Source: Spirometra erinaceieuropaei
Lineage: Eukaryota > Platyhelminthes > Cestoda > Diphyllobothriidea > Diphyllobothriidae
DNA: 64,000 nt
Reading direction: 5' to 3'
NCBI GenBank assembly: GCA_902702965.1
Contig: CACRXP010000010.1
Location: 2,294,439-2,358,438 of the forward strand
Both the position numbers and the translations under genes were made by a program. This document shows, one piece after another, positions 12,801-23,300 of this stretch (positions are counted from its first letter, which is position 1; every line of letters begins with the position of its first letter). The notes beneath the pieces are model-generated. The model had not been told where the DNA came from and searched no databases. It saw only the letters and a program-made list of their open reading frames with translations.

Positions 12801-15800
12801 AGACGTTGAAAATAACTTGTTCAGTATATCGTTGCATGAGATCCCAGTCCTCGATTATGCCATGTCGGATGGGCCACTTAGAAAAAAAAACAACAGATCT
12901 TGCTCGACAAAGTTTAATGAGATATCATAGAAAATATGGCGCTGAAAAGGTGATAATCTGTCTGTAATGGGTTCAGAGGGAAGAGCCAACCGACACGCTA
13001 ACCAAGAAGAGCAGAAGAATTTGGTCATTCCAAAAAACCTTTTCTGGCTGAAACGCCGGGGATTTAAGGAAAAAAATTATCAATAAACCTGAAAATGGAA
13101 TGTGCGCGCTGATCACTGAAGTTATTGATAATTTCAGGCAGTTTTCAAATCCTTCCACGGGAAGTTTTGGCGTAACTCATCAGGAGACGGAATGCACCTG
13201 CTGAAGACTTGCTCTTTGTCCGCATGCGAGGGATTGTAACAGCAAGTAAGTTGTCATAGGGAAACATGCTTTGCATTGCAGTTGTTGGTGAATCTGATAA
13301 CCCTCTCCCGACAATTCCTCTTCATCCGTTCATTTAACATCTCTCAGATATTCTGCTACATGTTCCGTAATTGACCAAGTGACGCCATTCACTAGCAGAG
13401 CACAATATTCCGTGGGAGGACGAATTACCCGTTAGCCTAGTCGCTGACTACCACGCGCATCCACAAGTGGTGGATAGTGGAGTGGCCTATAGTGAAGTTT
13501 AGTTGTCAAACAAGCCGGTTCTCGGGTCTGGCGAATAGGCAGTCGAGAACAGGCCACGGGTATGCTATAAGGGCGCGGAAGGCTGAGGTCTGGTACGCCG
13601 ACTGCCTTATAAAATGGCAGTAAGTTGGATGACAATGCTGTGGAATGGCGACCTTGAACCACCATTGAACAACTTCGCTTGTCATCGCTGCCTTGTGTCT
13701 ACGTTCTTAAGTCAAGGCGCTTGAGGAGACAACCTCGAATAAACAGTTCAAGCGGCTATCGTGGACCCATCTGTACCCAAAGTATCCGAGAAACCTGAAA
13801 ACGTCCGATTGCAGTATTACAATCCATGCTACGGCGTCGGGGAGAACCGAGGCGCTCCACAGTCCTGGTCCAGTGGTGCGGACGAATAGTGTGCGAATTG
13901 AATCACTCAACCGGGAACGGACTGTTGGAAGGTGGGAAGGTTCTTGAACCCTGATACCTGAATTCTGACGGTTCGCAGTCTTCATCAGTACAAAATGGGC
14001 GTGTGCAGTCTGTCTGCAGTCCAAATCCTCGACTCAGGCACCCTGGTAATAAAGATCCTGGGAGTCGACGTCACTCCGTACCACAGCAGCCCACGTGACT
14101 TTTTCAGCGGACGCGACGCGACGATAGTCCTCTCGAAACAAGCGAATCGTGCACTACTTGGATGGAAAAGAGCCACTGATCGGATGGCTTACACGTAACT
14201 GAAGAGTCACTTTACGAACTACATTGCCATTTCCGTGACGTGCCAACATGAGCTGTAGATCAGCGCCATAAAGAAGTCTTCTATTCGAAACTACAGGAGT
14301 AAGTTGAAAGACTTCCTCAAGGTAAGTCGTTAATTTTTACCGGAGACTGGACTGGACGGACTGGGTTCGACGACTCTTCGGTCACTTCATTGGCCGCTTT
14401 TGACTTGGCTCTCGATGCAACAATGGTGACGGCATGTTGAACTGTTCTGAGCAGAACATCGTCTTTCAGCGTGGTCACCTGCATCTGCTATTCTGGCATT
14501 CAAATAACGGTTATGGGACCAGTTAGACTGACTACATCCTAGTTGGCTCAAGGTTCAGCAGTTGGGTTCACGAGAGCGGATAGGTACATGGTGCCGAAAC
14601 TGGTAACGCCCATGCGTCTGGTCATGTTGTCTTTCGCACACGGATGAATGCTCACCCCTCATCCGTATCTACAATGTTGCGCACAAGACGTTGTGATATC
14701 GTAAAACTACGATAATCCAACACCACTGAGGACCTGGGCACATAAATCTGGCCTTGTTTTTACGACTCGAGTCTACGAAGAAGGTAGTGGTCAATGGTTA
14801 TCATTGGAGTCGTCAGTCCATGGAGCAGTTGTGAAAATTCTTAGATTCACCTGCGGCGCCGCGATGACTGGATCTGCGGAGGAACCTCGAGGCTGCCTAC
14901 CCGGACAGTTAGAGCCAGGTCCTGCAACGGTTATTCATTCCGCTAACTACGAAAAATGACAGCAAAGTCAACTAAGGATGATTGTATGAACCGACCTCAA
15001 TGGTGTAGGCTCAGACGTTGGTGATACTCAAAAACCCTACCAAATTAGCGGTAGATACTCTGCACTCAGTGGCTCCGTTCGCGATGTGAATGGTGGTTTT
15101 ACGGCTGACAACTCTGTCAAGGTCGGACGCTAGCATGCGCACTTCTGGGTACCTTCTCAACTCCTATGACCTACCCATCACGCTCTCGCTCTCTTCTGAG
15201 ACAAAGTTTTACTCCTCTTCAGCCTATGCAATGTCATGTAGTTCCCCTTAAGGAGAAAATGCGATGAAATACGTAGGTTGCACAAAACGCCCGTAGGTAA
15301 CGGCATTCTCACTGAAATCTTCAAGCGTTAAGTGGACATTCTGACGCTCTCGCTCCAGGAGGTGATCGAGTAAGTATGAACAGATAAGGTCGTTCCTGAT
15401 TACCGGAACTAGGGCATTGTCGTGCCTGTGCTCAAGAAGAGTGATAAGGCAATGTGCCAGAACTACCGTGGCACATGCTTAGTTGACATTGCTGTGAAGG
15501 TCTTCGTTGTTGTTCCTCAGGCAATCTCAGGATGTACGTGACTCAATGACGTAAATCAACCAAGCAGAGTATCGGGCTGGGCGTCATGCGCGTACCAGAT
15601 ATTCCTACTGCGATGTATTCATGAATTCCATCAAATCTTCGAGCAGTCGGCAGCCGTCTGCTTTGTTGGCTTCACACAGCGTCCGCCTACGTCCATCATG
15701 CGCATCTGAGGCGAGGATAACGAGTATTTGCACACGCATAAATCATAACTGAAGTAACTGGCGTACGTTTTTCATCGTGTGCCAGATGGGCTCAGTGTTG

Positions 15801-17165
15801 CTAACTTCGGTCCAGCCCCGCGGCATACCTAGCGAGGTCAGAGAGGTCAACTCGAAACCTGGGTCGACACAGCTGACACAGAAGTGGCTCTTCGACCTGA
15901 ATTAGATCTCCGTCGTTGGAGTGATGAGTCGAGCTCTCCTGATCGCTGTTGCAGATAATTACATGTGGCTAGGTGGGATGCACGTTATTCAGGTCGGCTA
16001 GTTGTGATCGCAGTTGTACCAGGTACAAGGACAGACCCCGAGTCAACGCTCATAAGGGCAAAGACTAAAAGTGACGGAAAAGAAATTTAAGAATTCCTAC
16101 TTGAAGGTTATGCAGCCGAAACATTGGATAGACGAGAAACAGCGGCAATCAGCTACAAAAATGGCACTACTAATGTATATTTTCAAGCGACAGATCTTGC
16201 GCCCCCTTCCGAACGCGAATAAACCGCAAAAACGAATCGCAATGCTCTAGTGTGCTTACGCGGTACCTTAGAGAAATGAACATGTCATGCTTCCAGTCCG
16301 CGGTGGCCATGGGACGAAAGTGTACTTTTGAGTTAACCATGTCGACAAGAAGTAAAGTTCAGGTAGTCAAAAGGGTGGAAAGTTTAACGTAGTCATCAGT
16401 TAATTCTCTTATGATTTCGGTCTGTCGTCAAAAATTTTAAACTTGGTTAGGGGGTGTACCTTTAGCGAGAAGTCGTTCTTTCCGTCAGCGGCAATGGCAT
16501 CGTCGCCAATATAGAAGTTCAAGTCGTCCAGACCGGTGCCCAAACGGCGAGTCTCTCTGTTTCCGATTTTTCCATATTCCTTTACTGCTATGCACGATGG
16601 AATGATACACTGTGGCTCACTGTTGGTTGCATAGCCAATTTTGGAATACCTAAACCAAAGAACCACTGTTAGCAGAATCCATAATTAACAGTCATTCAGT
16701 TAGGTAGGGAATTCAAGATTCAACTCGATATAAATTCTAGTGCGACGGTTTAGGAGCTTCTACATCATCACGGGATACTTAAATAATAAGGTACATAAGA
16801 TAAAGCGATCAAAAGACTCCAGAGATTACGCGATGGCATCGAAGATTGCAGAAGATTTTCCATGGAAACTGCCCCAGCAGACAGAATATGTGGTCAGCAA
16901 GCAGCGTAGGAAATATCCAGTAAGGATTACAGGATACAAACTACCTATCTACACAGGTAATTTGTTTTACATAATCTTTACTAGGTATTTCTCCTGCAAC
17001 TTGCCAACTGCATACAAATATTGTGTAATACTGCTACGACTACCAAGCCCAAAGGCTCGTGAAAACGAGCAAACAAACTGACAAACACGAAATGCGTAAG
17101 GAAAGTCCACCTCTTACTTACCCTGTCCCGTAATCAATAACAACAGCAGGAAGACGGTTGCTCAT
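3749..17165 (-). CDS. ARP3: Actin-related protein 3 (Arp2/3 complex subunit), complete 10-exon gene
   Basis: ARP3 is one of the two actin-like subunits of the seven-protein Arp2/3 complex, which nucleates branched actin filaments in the cytoplasm. Ten exons joined in order (17165-17122, 16649-16460, 12876-12766, 12470-12375, 10960-10704, 8025-7857, 7754-7662, 7408-7289, 7163-7080, 3844-3749) give 1260 nt, or 419 residues plus TAA, close to the family's usual ~418. All introns are GT-AG and every phase matches. Actin-fold landmarks visible are DYGTGYSKIGYA (phosphate loop 1, residue ~11), [11 protein letters not shown] (~117), [11 protein letters not shown] (phosphate loop 2, ~170), [14 protein letters not shown] (~275), [10 protein letters not shown] (~321), RYAVWFGGS (~374) and a [12 protein letters not shown] tail. 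The C-terminal residues AAFGTLI differ from the usual PVFGVMS. Introns are repeat-rich, and the fourth contains an assembly gap. Family knowledge and direct reading agree; frame and length leave little doubt. Confidence 0.97.
4215..5189. mobile_element. Diverged MITE copy B inside ARP3 intron 9
   Basis: The left end (about 4215-4300) and right end (about 5090-5189) are degraded inverted copies of each other. Both match the terminal arms of the MITE at 47555-48544, and the interior (about 4560-4830) matches that element's interior in the same order. There is no transposase frame. Boundaries are approximate. Confidence 0.65.
6200..6440 (+). mobile_element. SINE-like fragment in ARP3 intron 9
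   Basis: The bases 'gatatgactggctga' near 6350 and 'catttcagtctcccttg' near 6395 match the tail module of the SINE at 49205-49500. The tRNA-like portion is diverged and its boxes are not clear, so this may be a related but distinct SINE. Confidence 0.5.
7080..7163 (-). CDS. ARP3: ARP3 exon 9
   Basis: It encodes 28 residues, [10 protein letters not shown] through GGSLLAST, including the actin-fold RYAVWFGGS motif. The acceptor is TTTCCCAACAG and the donor GTAAGT; phase is 0 at both ends. Confidence 0.95.
7289..7408 (-). CDS. ARP3: ARP3 exon 8
   Basis: It encodes 40 residues with [10 protein letters not shown] (nucleotide-binding cleft), LGRRIERD and VDARLQ. The acceptor ends TTGACTAG and the donor is GTAGTT; phase is 0 at both ends. 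Confidence 0.95.
7662..7754 (-). CDS. ARP3: ARP3 exon 7
   Basis: It encodes 31 residues, [10 protein letters not shown] through [11 protein letters not shown]. The acceptor is CCCCATAG and the donor GTGAGT; phase is 0 at both ends. Confidence 0.95.
7857..8025 (-). CDS. ARP3: ARP3 exon 6
   Basis: The first base completes the split Arg codon 233. It then encodes 56 residues, [10 protein letters not shown] through [14 protein letters not shown]. The acceptor is ATTTTCAG and the donor GTAAAG. Confidence 0.96.
8590..9130 (+). mobile_element. CR1-like LINE 3' fragment in ARP3 intron 5
   Basis: Translation near 8795-8885 gives [10 protein letters not shown]...CVNSFKR-LDAH, the typical C-terminal end of CR1/Jockey-type LINE polyproteins. 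The 3' end near 9070-9130 reads 'gggagttcaaaggcgctcgcc' followed by 'aataaactgatactgatact', an end shared with copies near 20020 and 24090. It is antisense to ARP3 and 5'-truncated. Confidence 0.7.
9131..10703. other. ARP3 intron 5 remainder; nothing coding recognised
   Basis: No family resemblance was found in the short frames. A faint SINE tail-like block ('atggcatggctggctgacgg') lies near 10135-10155. The rest is unassigned intronic DNA. Confidence 0.4.
10704..10960 (-). CDS. ARP3: ARP3 exon 5
   Basis: The longest exon encodes residues 148-232 plus two bases of codon 233. It contains [17 protein letters not shown] (second phosphate-binding loop), [15 protein letters not shown] and [10 protein letters not shown]. 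The acceptor is TTCTGCAG and the donor GTAAGC. Confidence 0.97.
10997..11098. other. Assembly gap (N run)
   Basis: A run of about 102 undetermined bases lies inside ARP3 intron 4. The true length may differ from the run length. Confidence 0.99.
11335..11500 (+). mobile_element. SINE copy in ARP3 intron 4
   Basis: The block 'cagtggcctaatggcagagcg' near 11342 is tRNA-like. It is followed by the shared tail 'ggctgatgacggctaataaa' near 11430 and 'cccttgtctttgtcagtatt' near 11475. It is a diverged copy of the family at 2640 and 49205. Confidence 0.65.
11501..12374. other. ARP3 intron 4 remainder; nothing recognised
   Basis: Open frames on both strands near 11700-12040 overlap each other and show no family resemblance. 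I treat this as intron. Confidence 0.4.
12375..12470 (-). CDS. ARP3: ARP3 exon 4
   Basis: It encodes 32 residues, [10 protein letters not shown] through [10 protein letters not shown]. The acceptor is CCCTTTTTCAG and the donor GTAATC; phase is 0 at both ends. Confidence 0.96.
12766..12876 (-). CDS. ARP3: ARP3 exon 3
   Basis: It encodes 37 residues, [10 protein letters not shown] through [10 protein letters not shown]. The acceptor is TTTTCTAAG and the donor GTTTGT; phase is 0 at both ends. Confidence 0.96.
12877..14239. other. ARP3 intron 2, proximal part; nothing recognised
   Basis: No coding region, RNA gene or repeat could be identified in this intronic stretch. Frames at 13432-13665 and 13707-14024 have no recognisable family. 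Confidence 0.4.
14240..16030 (+). mobile_element. Degraded RTE-like LINE (endonuclease plus RT) in ARP3 intron 2
   Basis: With stops and shifts, the plus strand reads an AP-endonuclease-like segment: [19 protein letters not shown] near 14325-14380, then [18 protein letters not shown] near 14530-14580. A reverse-transcriptase segment follows with [20 protein letters not shown] near 15415-15470 (the usual 'piyKKGD...c-NYRgi' block) and NQAEYRAG near 15555. The order EN then RT on one strand fits a non-LTR retrotransposon, inserted antisense to ARP3. It is heavily mutated and inactive. The RTE assignment is tentative. Confidence 0.65.
16460..16649 (-). CDS. ARP3: ARP3 exon 2
   Basis: The first base completes Gly15. 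It then encodes [12 protein letters not shown], the [10 protein letters not shown] strand and [13 protein letters not shown]. The acceptor is TTGGTTTAG and the donor GTACAC; it ends in phase 0 at Lys78. Confidence 0.96.
17122..17165 (-). CDS. ARP3: ARP3 exon 1 (start codon)
   Basis: ATG at 17165-17163 starts [15 protein letters not shown], aligning with the N-terminus expected for ARP3. The donor GTAAGT splits codon 15 after two bases, matching exon 2 exactly. The ATG sits in the context GCGGAAATGA. No further upstream exon is needed for full length. Confidence 0.95.
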
Positions 17166-18276
17166 TTCCGCGGATCAAGGCACCCCAAGTCTGCCGCGTT
17201 CTTATTTAAAGGTTTCAAACAATTTCCACAATGGAAACTTGGAGTGGGGTTGACCTTTATTCAGGTGACCGAGAACTCTTTAGACAACCCTGTAGAGAAA
17301 TCTTTGGTACCCGGAATCCCTACCGCGCAAAAGCTTTACAGATAACTGGGGTATGAAATCTTGATAAATGTGTGGAGAAGCGTCATAAGGTCCACAATTG
17401 CGTGAGCGAGGTGGAGGCGGGACGCAATGATCACAGCCCAAGGATATGTTCCAAGTAAGCTGAACGCCATTATTAACTGTCCGTTAGATTTTAAATCCTG
17501 CGACCCAGTTTTTGGCCCTTGAGCAATTTTATTCAGAAACCTATGAGAGCACACCGTTGTTAGGAAAGAGGGAACAACGCCCGCAGGATATTCCCACCTC
17601 TAACTGTAGTAGCCACGTAATAGACGGTATTTTGGTGTGGTGTTGGCAAAAAGCTTCTACTTGTTGAGATTAAGTCAGGTAGTTAATGCAAACTTCGTTA
17701 GACAGGTTTGCCGTCCACAAAGTCCAAAAGCTTCCACCCAAATCTTCCTGAGTTTAACATGAAGTGGCAAGCTAGGGAGTTTCCGCATAGGAGGCGACTA
17801 TCGACAGCAGATACTTCTCACTAAGACTTGTTTATGACCAGTCTAGAATATTCGCAATACCCAACAATGAACGAACGCGAGCGTCACTACTCTTCAGAAT
17901 GCAGCAAAATGCGCCTTGGTGACCGCGGTAATCCTAAGTATTTTCTGTTTTTATTTGTCCCACGATTACCAACTGTGTGCGGATGTTTTCGAACAACCGG
18001 GACCATGACCCGTAGCATTACTCTTTGAGGAATCCTGAACTTGTTATTAGATGTGCATTCTAATGTGCGTGATCTAGAGAAAAATGTTTTAGTGTTTCAA
18101 AAGGTGTCTGATAGCTTATAACGACATTTAGTAGGCATCCCTCAGGCATGGGATATTTGGTTAATTCAGGGATAAGGAGTTAATGCTGGCTTGGGTGTCG
18201 TATGAGACGATGTCCGCCGTGTGCCGCATGATGAGCTGGACGCAGGGACGGTGACATGCCCCTGAACTAGTTTACG
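17166..18276. other. ARP3 5' flank; no gene recognised
   Basis: The promoter and 5' UTR of ARP3 presumably lie here, but no specific element can be supported. The short frames at 17336-17554 (-) and 17828-18028 (+) have no recognisable family. Confidence 0.4.

Positions 18277-18330
<54 letters not shown>
18277..18330. repeat. (GTA)n microsatellite
   Basis: About 17-18 nearly perfect GTA triplets with one interruption (ATT) near 18320. Confidence 0.97.
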
Positions 18331-18889
18331 GATGCGCACTGCATCTACCGCACACTGTCCTCACGAGTTTACCTTGCCTGATGCGAGGACGAAGGCAAGA
18401 ATTCAAAGGTGTTTTGGCAGATTTCAAATGAATGACTTTGACCCAGCCCTGAAAACTCGGTGCCGTGGTGTCTTCGAGCGAAGCAGCGAGTTTTTCACAG
18501 TTTGGTCAAAGTGAAAATCAGAAATATCGGAGGTGATACCGGGCGCGGTAACTGATTATACCAGACAGACCATTTAAGCGTATCACCCAAACCTGATACG
18601 CGCCCAATAGACTAGTTTTTCTCTCACAGACAGGAAAAGGGCGGCTCGGATCCCAACCGAACGTGAGTGCCTCTGATATCACATCCAGAATGAGCCTTTG
18701 CAGTTTGACTCCCTACCTGCGAGGATGGCCGATTTGGCCCGACGGCTGTCAGCTATGGCTTTTAGCTTAACGTGCTAGTTTAGACACGCACTGAATTTTT
18801 TGTAAAAAGAAATAAACGTTGAGTGTCGTAGAGACGCAGACCCGACAGCGGATCTCTCTGTCTACTCCCTCATTCAGGCACCAACCCTG

Positions 18890-20080
18890 GGCCCGAGTCA
18901 ATCAGTCATCTGCTGCAGGGTCTGTGCGCGTAGACGGCCTATATTGATTTCCGGAAGGCGTTCGACAGTGTTCCGCACCAGCGTCTCCTGTACAAGTTGA
19001 GAATAATGGGCATCGGCAACAAACTTCTCAAATGGGTCTAGAATTTTCTCGTCAGCCGTTCCCAAATTGTCTGCGTAGAACAACGGCAATCAAGGCGCAC
19101 ATTCATAGAGAGTGGAGTCCCAAAAGGCTCGGTGCTTAGTCCAAACCTCTTTCTCATGTTCATCAATGATTGTGTAGGTGGGTTAGACTGTGATAGCGCC
19201 ATGTTTGCGGAGGACATAAAAATCTGCCGTTGAGACCAAGTCCCAAGAAAATCTTTGTCAATTGAACGAGTGGTCCAGCAGATGGCTCTTGTCGTTCAAT
19301 TCGAACAAATGTACCATACTGCGCATCGGAAATCAGACCTCTAGTACGCAGCAGTACCGTCTGAACGGGATGCCACTCCGAGAAGCAGAAACGTAGAAAG
19401 CTCTCGGAGTCTGAGTTGCAGACAGCCCAAAGCCTTTTACACAATTTTGTAAGGCGGCCAAGGCCGCAACTTCAATGCTATATGCCACCAAGCAGGCATT
19501 CGCAGTTTTCGATGAAGACTGCTTCTCCAAAGTATTCGGCTAGTTTGTAAGGCCGCATCTGGATTATGCAATTTAGGCTTGGAAACCGTGGACGCATCAG
19601 GATTACAATCTGCTAGAAAGGATGCAGAGTTATAGGCAGTTGCGCGGAGACTTGATACAAACTTTCCTTATCGTGCGTGTCTTCGACTGCGCCCTTCGGT
19701 GCGATGACGTTTCCAACTCGCCACTACAACTAACCTCCGGGAACTTCCCTTCAAGCTACTTGTGTCCCGGGGTAGATTGAATGTGAGGAAGTATTTCTTC
19801 TCCAACCGTGTCGTGGAACCGTGGAATAACCTGCCCGAGACGACTGTCATATCTCAGTCTGTGGAGACATTTAAATGTCGGCCTGACAGATATATGCTGC
19901 AGCAGCAAGCGGACTATGCGAATTTTTAGCCATGAGACCAATGACATATGAATCAATGCCAACATTCACTTAAGGCTGTAATTTCTTCACATTTTTGCTT
20001 ATTTATCGATTTTATATGTACAAGTAGGGAGTTCAAATGCGTAAGCATATTTCCTTCAAATACACTGACTGACTGATGCC
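18890..20080 (+). mobile_element. CR1-like LINE, RT core to 3' end, degraded
   Basis: Plus-strand translation near 18935-19200 gives VYIDFRKAFDSVPHQRLLYK (RT motif A region), then ESGVPKGSVLSPNLFLMFIND (motif B, 'GVPQGSvLsP-LF-iyIND'), then MFAEDIKI where FADD would be expected. Downstream, 19775-19930 reads RVVEPWNNLPETTV and ETFKCR-D, the usual C-terminal tail. The 3' end near 20020-20075 carries the 'gggagttcaaatgcg' block and an 'actgactgactg' terminus. At least one in-frame stop (near 19038) and the loss of the catalytic aspartate pair show that it is dead. Confidence 0.8.
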
Positions 20081-20379
20081 GAGCTTGGGCACATTGGTTT
20101 ACAAAGTTAAAAAGCTCACCCATTTGTCCTACACAAGTCATTTCCCCCTCACAACACAAAAGTACCGGAAGCTCGAGCATTCTATGCGCTATGGGGCCAT
20201 AGAGTCCACTTGGAGAATGAGCTGAAGAGCACACTTACCACTTGGGCGAGAGATGCCTGTTATCTGCCTGTGGCAAGTGACGTGGACCGGTTTTTGTGTG
20301 GTATATGTGTTGTGGTGGGGTTTGGTCTGCAGTTGTTTACCGTAGATTTGAATGGAGCCCGTGTAACCGAGTAGGCTCC

Positions 20380-21210
20380 TGAGGTTTTTGAATGTGCGAA
20401 AACGACGGATGCATGTTGGCGCTCACGGCACTGGCTGTTCTGTCCCTGCGCGACTGATTCGTAAGCGACCGATCAGGTCGTTGCATGTTGTGAAAGTGTG
20501 GTCACAACGAGGCCAGTTTGGGATCATGCCTGCATTTCTGGAGGTGGTGAGTGGCAGGGAGTCAACAGTGTTCTAGTACGTAGTGGAAGTATCAGGGCCC
20601 ATATTCATTTCCGTGGGGCGCTTGACAGAGATAATGAAGTTACTAGTGTCAGGCGATGGCCGAGACTCGGGAATACACCCGTCGCTGTTGGTGATACTCG
20701 TCACTTGAGTCTTGAAATTTTTATCTTGTTTGACGTTGGAGGCGTTTGTGGAGGCAGCAGGCGGAATTGTCGAGTGCTTTTTACATTGGGTCCGAATATG
20801 TCCGACGAGGCCGACCCGTGTGAAGAGTGATACTTGACGGTGTGGACATCCTGGAGTAGTTGGGTGTTGGCATTATTGGTCGTTGGTGTTTGAGGCTTGC
20901 GAGCTGCAGCCTTGGTTCTTGTAGCGACGATGAAGTTGGCCTCGTGAAATTTGGCTCCAGTTTTCACTGCTTTTATCCAGCTCTGCCGATCCTGGACGAG
21001 GTCCCATCAGGTCGTTGGATACATTTGTAGATCCTCAAGGGAGACCCTCGGAGTGCCTCTGTAGCGTCACTTTCGTCCTCCCTGTCGGCGAGCAGCAGTA
21101 GAAACACTGCCGTAGAAGAATCGCTTGACCAGTCAACTGCCTTCCGTGCTCGTGAGACAACCCTCCCAGTACAATTGCAGTTGCCTCAGAATGTCGTGAA
21201 AGCTCGGCAA
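20380..21210 (-). mobile_element. RTE-like LINE 3' region with zinc-finger-like tail, degraded
   Basis: Minus-strand reading gives a linker with KTGAKFHEANFIVATRTKAAARK (about 20965-20895). It is followed by LFTRVGLVGHIRTQCKKH near 20825-20770 and by CDHTFTTCNDLIGRL near 20510. These resemble the C-terminal C2H2-like 'C--C-RtFrariGLvGHlRtqC' block in flatworm LINE polyproteins. Several frame changes are present. Confidence 0.6.
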
Positions 21211-21299
21211 TTTTGGTCTATTTTTCCCGTTTGTTTGGCAAGGATAATAAACAACGCCTTCGAAAACCCTACTGATTACATGTCACTTAATTAAATACA

Positions 21300-21630
21300 G
21301 CTGTACATGCATGATTAAAGTTGTCACTGCTTAAATGGCACTCGCACGATTTAAGTGGCGACGTTTTTAAAAACAAATTTTCTAGGGTCCACGGAATACT
21401 TAACTCAGGTTTCGACGGTCGATGGAAAACAGGGACTCAAATAATCGTCCAGGCGTCTATGGAAGAGTTGTAATGGCTTTGCACCCACGACTAATTTCGG
21501 GAGATCATTCCGTTTCTCCACCATTCTTTTTGTAAAAAAATCGGAACGGATGTTCAGCTTGGTCGTTTTTGTGCGTAACTTCATCGAGTGGCAACAAAGG
21601 TTGGACGAAAGGTGCCACTGAAACATGTTC
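21300..21630 (-). mobile_element. LINE C-terminal fragment
   Basis: The minus frame at 21626-21405 ends with FFTKRMVEKRNDLPKLVVGA and FHRRLDDYL, the same C-terminal pattern as the CR1-like copies near 8800 and 19800. Only the tail is present. Confidence 0.6.
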
Positions 21631-22009
21631 TCAAAGTTTAGTTCACGCAGAAGATAATGTATTATTTTTCAAATCAAGATCATATCACCTCTTTGCTACC
21701 TGTGGCACTGAAGAAATAAAAAATTCCGCTGAAATAAAAATCAGGTGTTCACATAAAGATACCCAAAGTCAGATATCCAACCTGATAAATTAAAACAGTC
21801 CCTTCCCGAACTGTCTTCGGATGTGATAGTAGTATTCGACATAGCGAAATAAATTTGCCTGAATGCCAAATATATCAGATGGACGAGGAATACTGTTAGA
21901 GGTATGGCATGATCGTCTATGTGAACGAAGTCCTGATTATGTCAAAAATGCCAATAAGTTTGCGTACAGCAGACGTGCTATTTTGCGAGTTTACTTTAGT
22001 CAGACGAAA

Positions 22010-22135
22010 GTTGCTTAGCGTACCTGGCGTTACAAAGTCACGGAATTGGGCATGACTGACTGATGACAGATAACGAATCAGAAACGGTCAGCTCGGTCTC
22101 CACAGTCCTTCTCGGTAGTGGTGTCCCGAGGACGG
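22010..22135 (+). mobile_element. SINE tail fragment
   Basis: The bases 'gggcatgactgactgatgacagataac' near 22048, followed by 'cagaaacggtcag', match the SINE tail module. The tRNA-like part is not recognisable. Confidence 0.5.
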
Positions 22136-22649
22136 ATCTGTCTACCTCCACTGAGCTTTAATGTATACGGTAAAACTTAGGTAGATTTGGAATTATTCAA
22201 GTATATCCTTCTACAGTTCAGCAACAAACACTGCCCACTCATGCGGGTTAATCAGAATAGGCTGCTTGGGTGGCCAACCAGCAATCTTAAACAAGGAATT
22301 CACCGAAAATGCAAATAATGGAGAAGGTAATGCGTTATTAAGCGAACCGAGTGTTTAAGCAACTGCCCAACAAAGCGAAACAAGCAGACAAGCATAGCCA
22401 TCACAATGTGTCGGGAATTCGAAATGCTGTAGAAGTTGAAAGTGAATCCCAAATTACGCTACATCTATGCCAGAAGACGTACAAGGTACCGCAATCCATA
22501 CCCATTAATAAAGACTATTTAGGACATTTAAACAGCTGACAGCATAGATAAGACAATAATTTTCACGGTTTTTCCAATCGGCTTCCAAAAACGAAACGAC
22601 AATTCTTCACCCCTCGGCAGAGGACCTGCTGACTCCAAGCATAGTAAAT
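22136..22649. other. No gene recognised
   Basis: Frame 22351-22539 (62 residues) has no recognisable family. It may be the degraded N-terminal side of the LINE that follows. Confidence 0.35.
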
Positions 22650-23300
22650 ATTATCTTTTCATAGGATTTTATTTGGCGAGAGTTAGAGACACAGGGAGAA
22701 GCAAAGACCCTAGGACGAGACGAGATTCCATCCAAGGTTTACGAAGAATTCGCCGGTGAACTTTCTGGACCTTTGTCATTAATTTTTCAGAATTCACTCG
22801 ACACTCGAACACTTACTATCCCCTATACTAAGGCGGTAGTCATGTATCGACGTCAGATTACATGTGCATAAGCCTGACGTACATCCTCGGTACAGTCAGG
22901 GCAAGAATCACGAAGTGCAAATTTGCGCAATTCCTAGAGGCTAACAACCCGTTATGGGACTGCCAGCAGGGGTTCCGGATAGAATGATCCTGCAGGGCAA
23001 ATTTTTTCCAAATTCCCTAGTGCTGAATTCAAGCTCTCGAGAATAGATACGTGGTTCACATCGCCCCCAATGGCTTTAAAAAGGCTTTAGAGACTGTACC
23101 GCACGCGAGACTGTTGTTCAAGCTAGAGAGATTGTGGAGAGAATGAGAGTTCCTACAACTGATCAAACATTTTCGTGGGCCAGCGGACGTTGTGTGCATC
23201 GGTCAAGATAAATCAGATACTGCTGTGATTTAGAGTGGGTTTTTCCAGAGTTCAGTACTGAGGCCTAGTTTGTCCTATATATACGCCAGTTAAGTTCCCG
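22650..23300 (+). mobile_element. CR1-like LINE reverse-transcriptase fragment
   Basis: Plus-strand translation reads GRDEIPSKVYEEFAGELSGP then LSLIFQNSLDT (RT motif 0/1 region) near 22715-22800. RARITKCKFAQFLEANNPLW and QQGFR follow near 22900-22980, then FKKALETVPHARLLFKLERL near 23075-23130, and a VESGVPQGS-like block near 23230. The motif order is canonical. Multiple stops and deletions are present, and no YADD is preserved. Confidence 0.75.
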
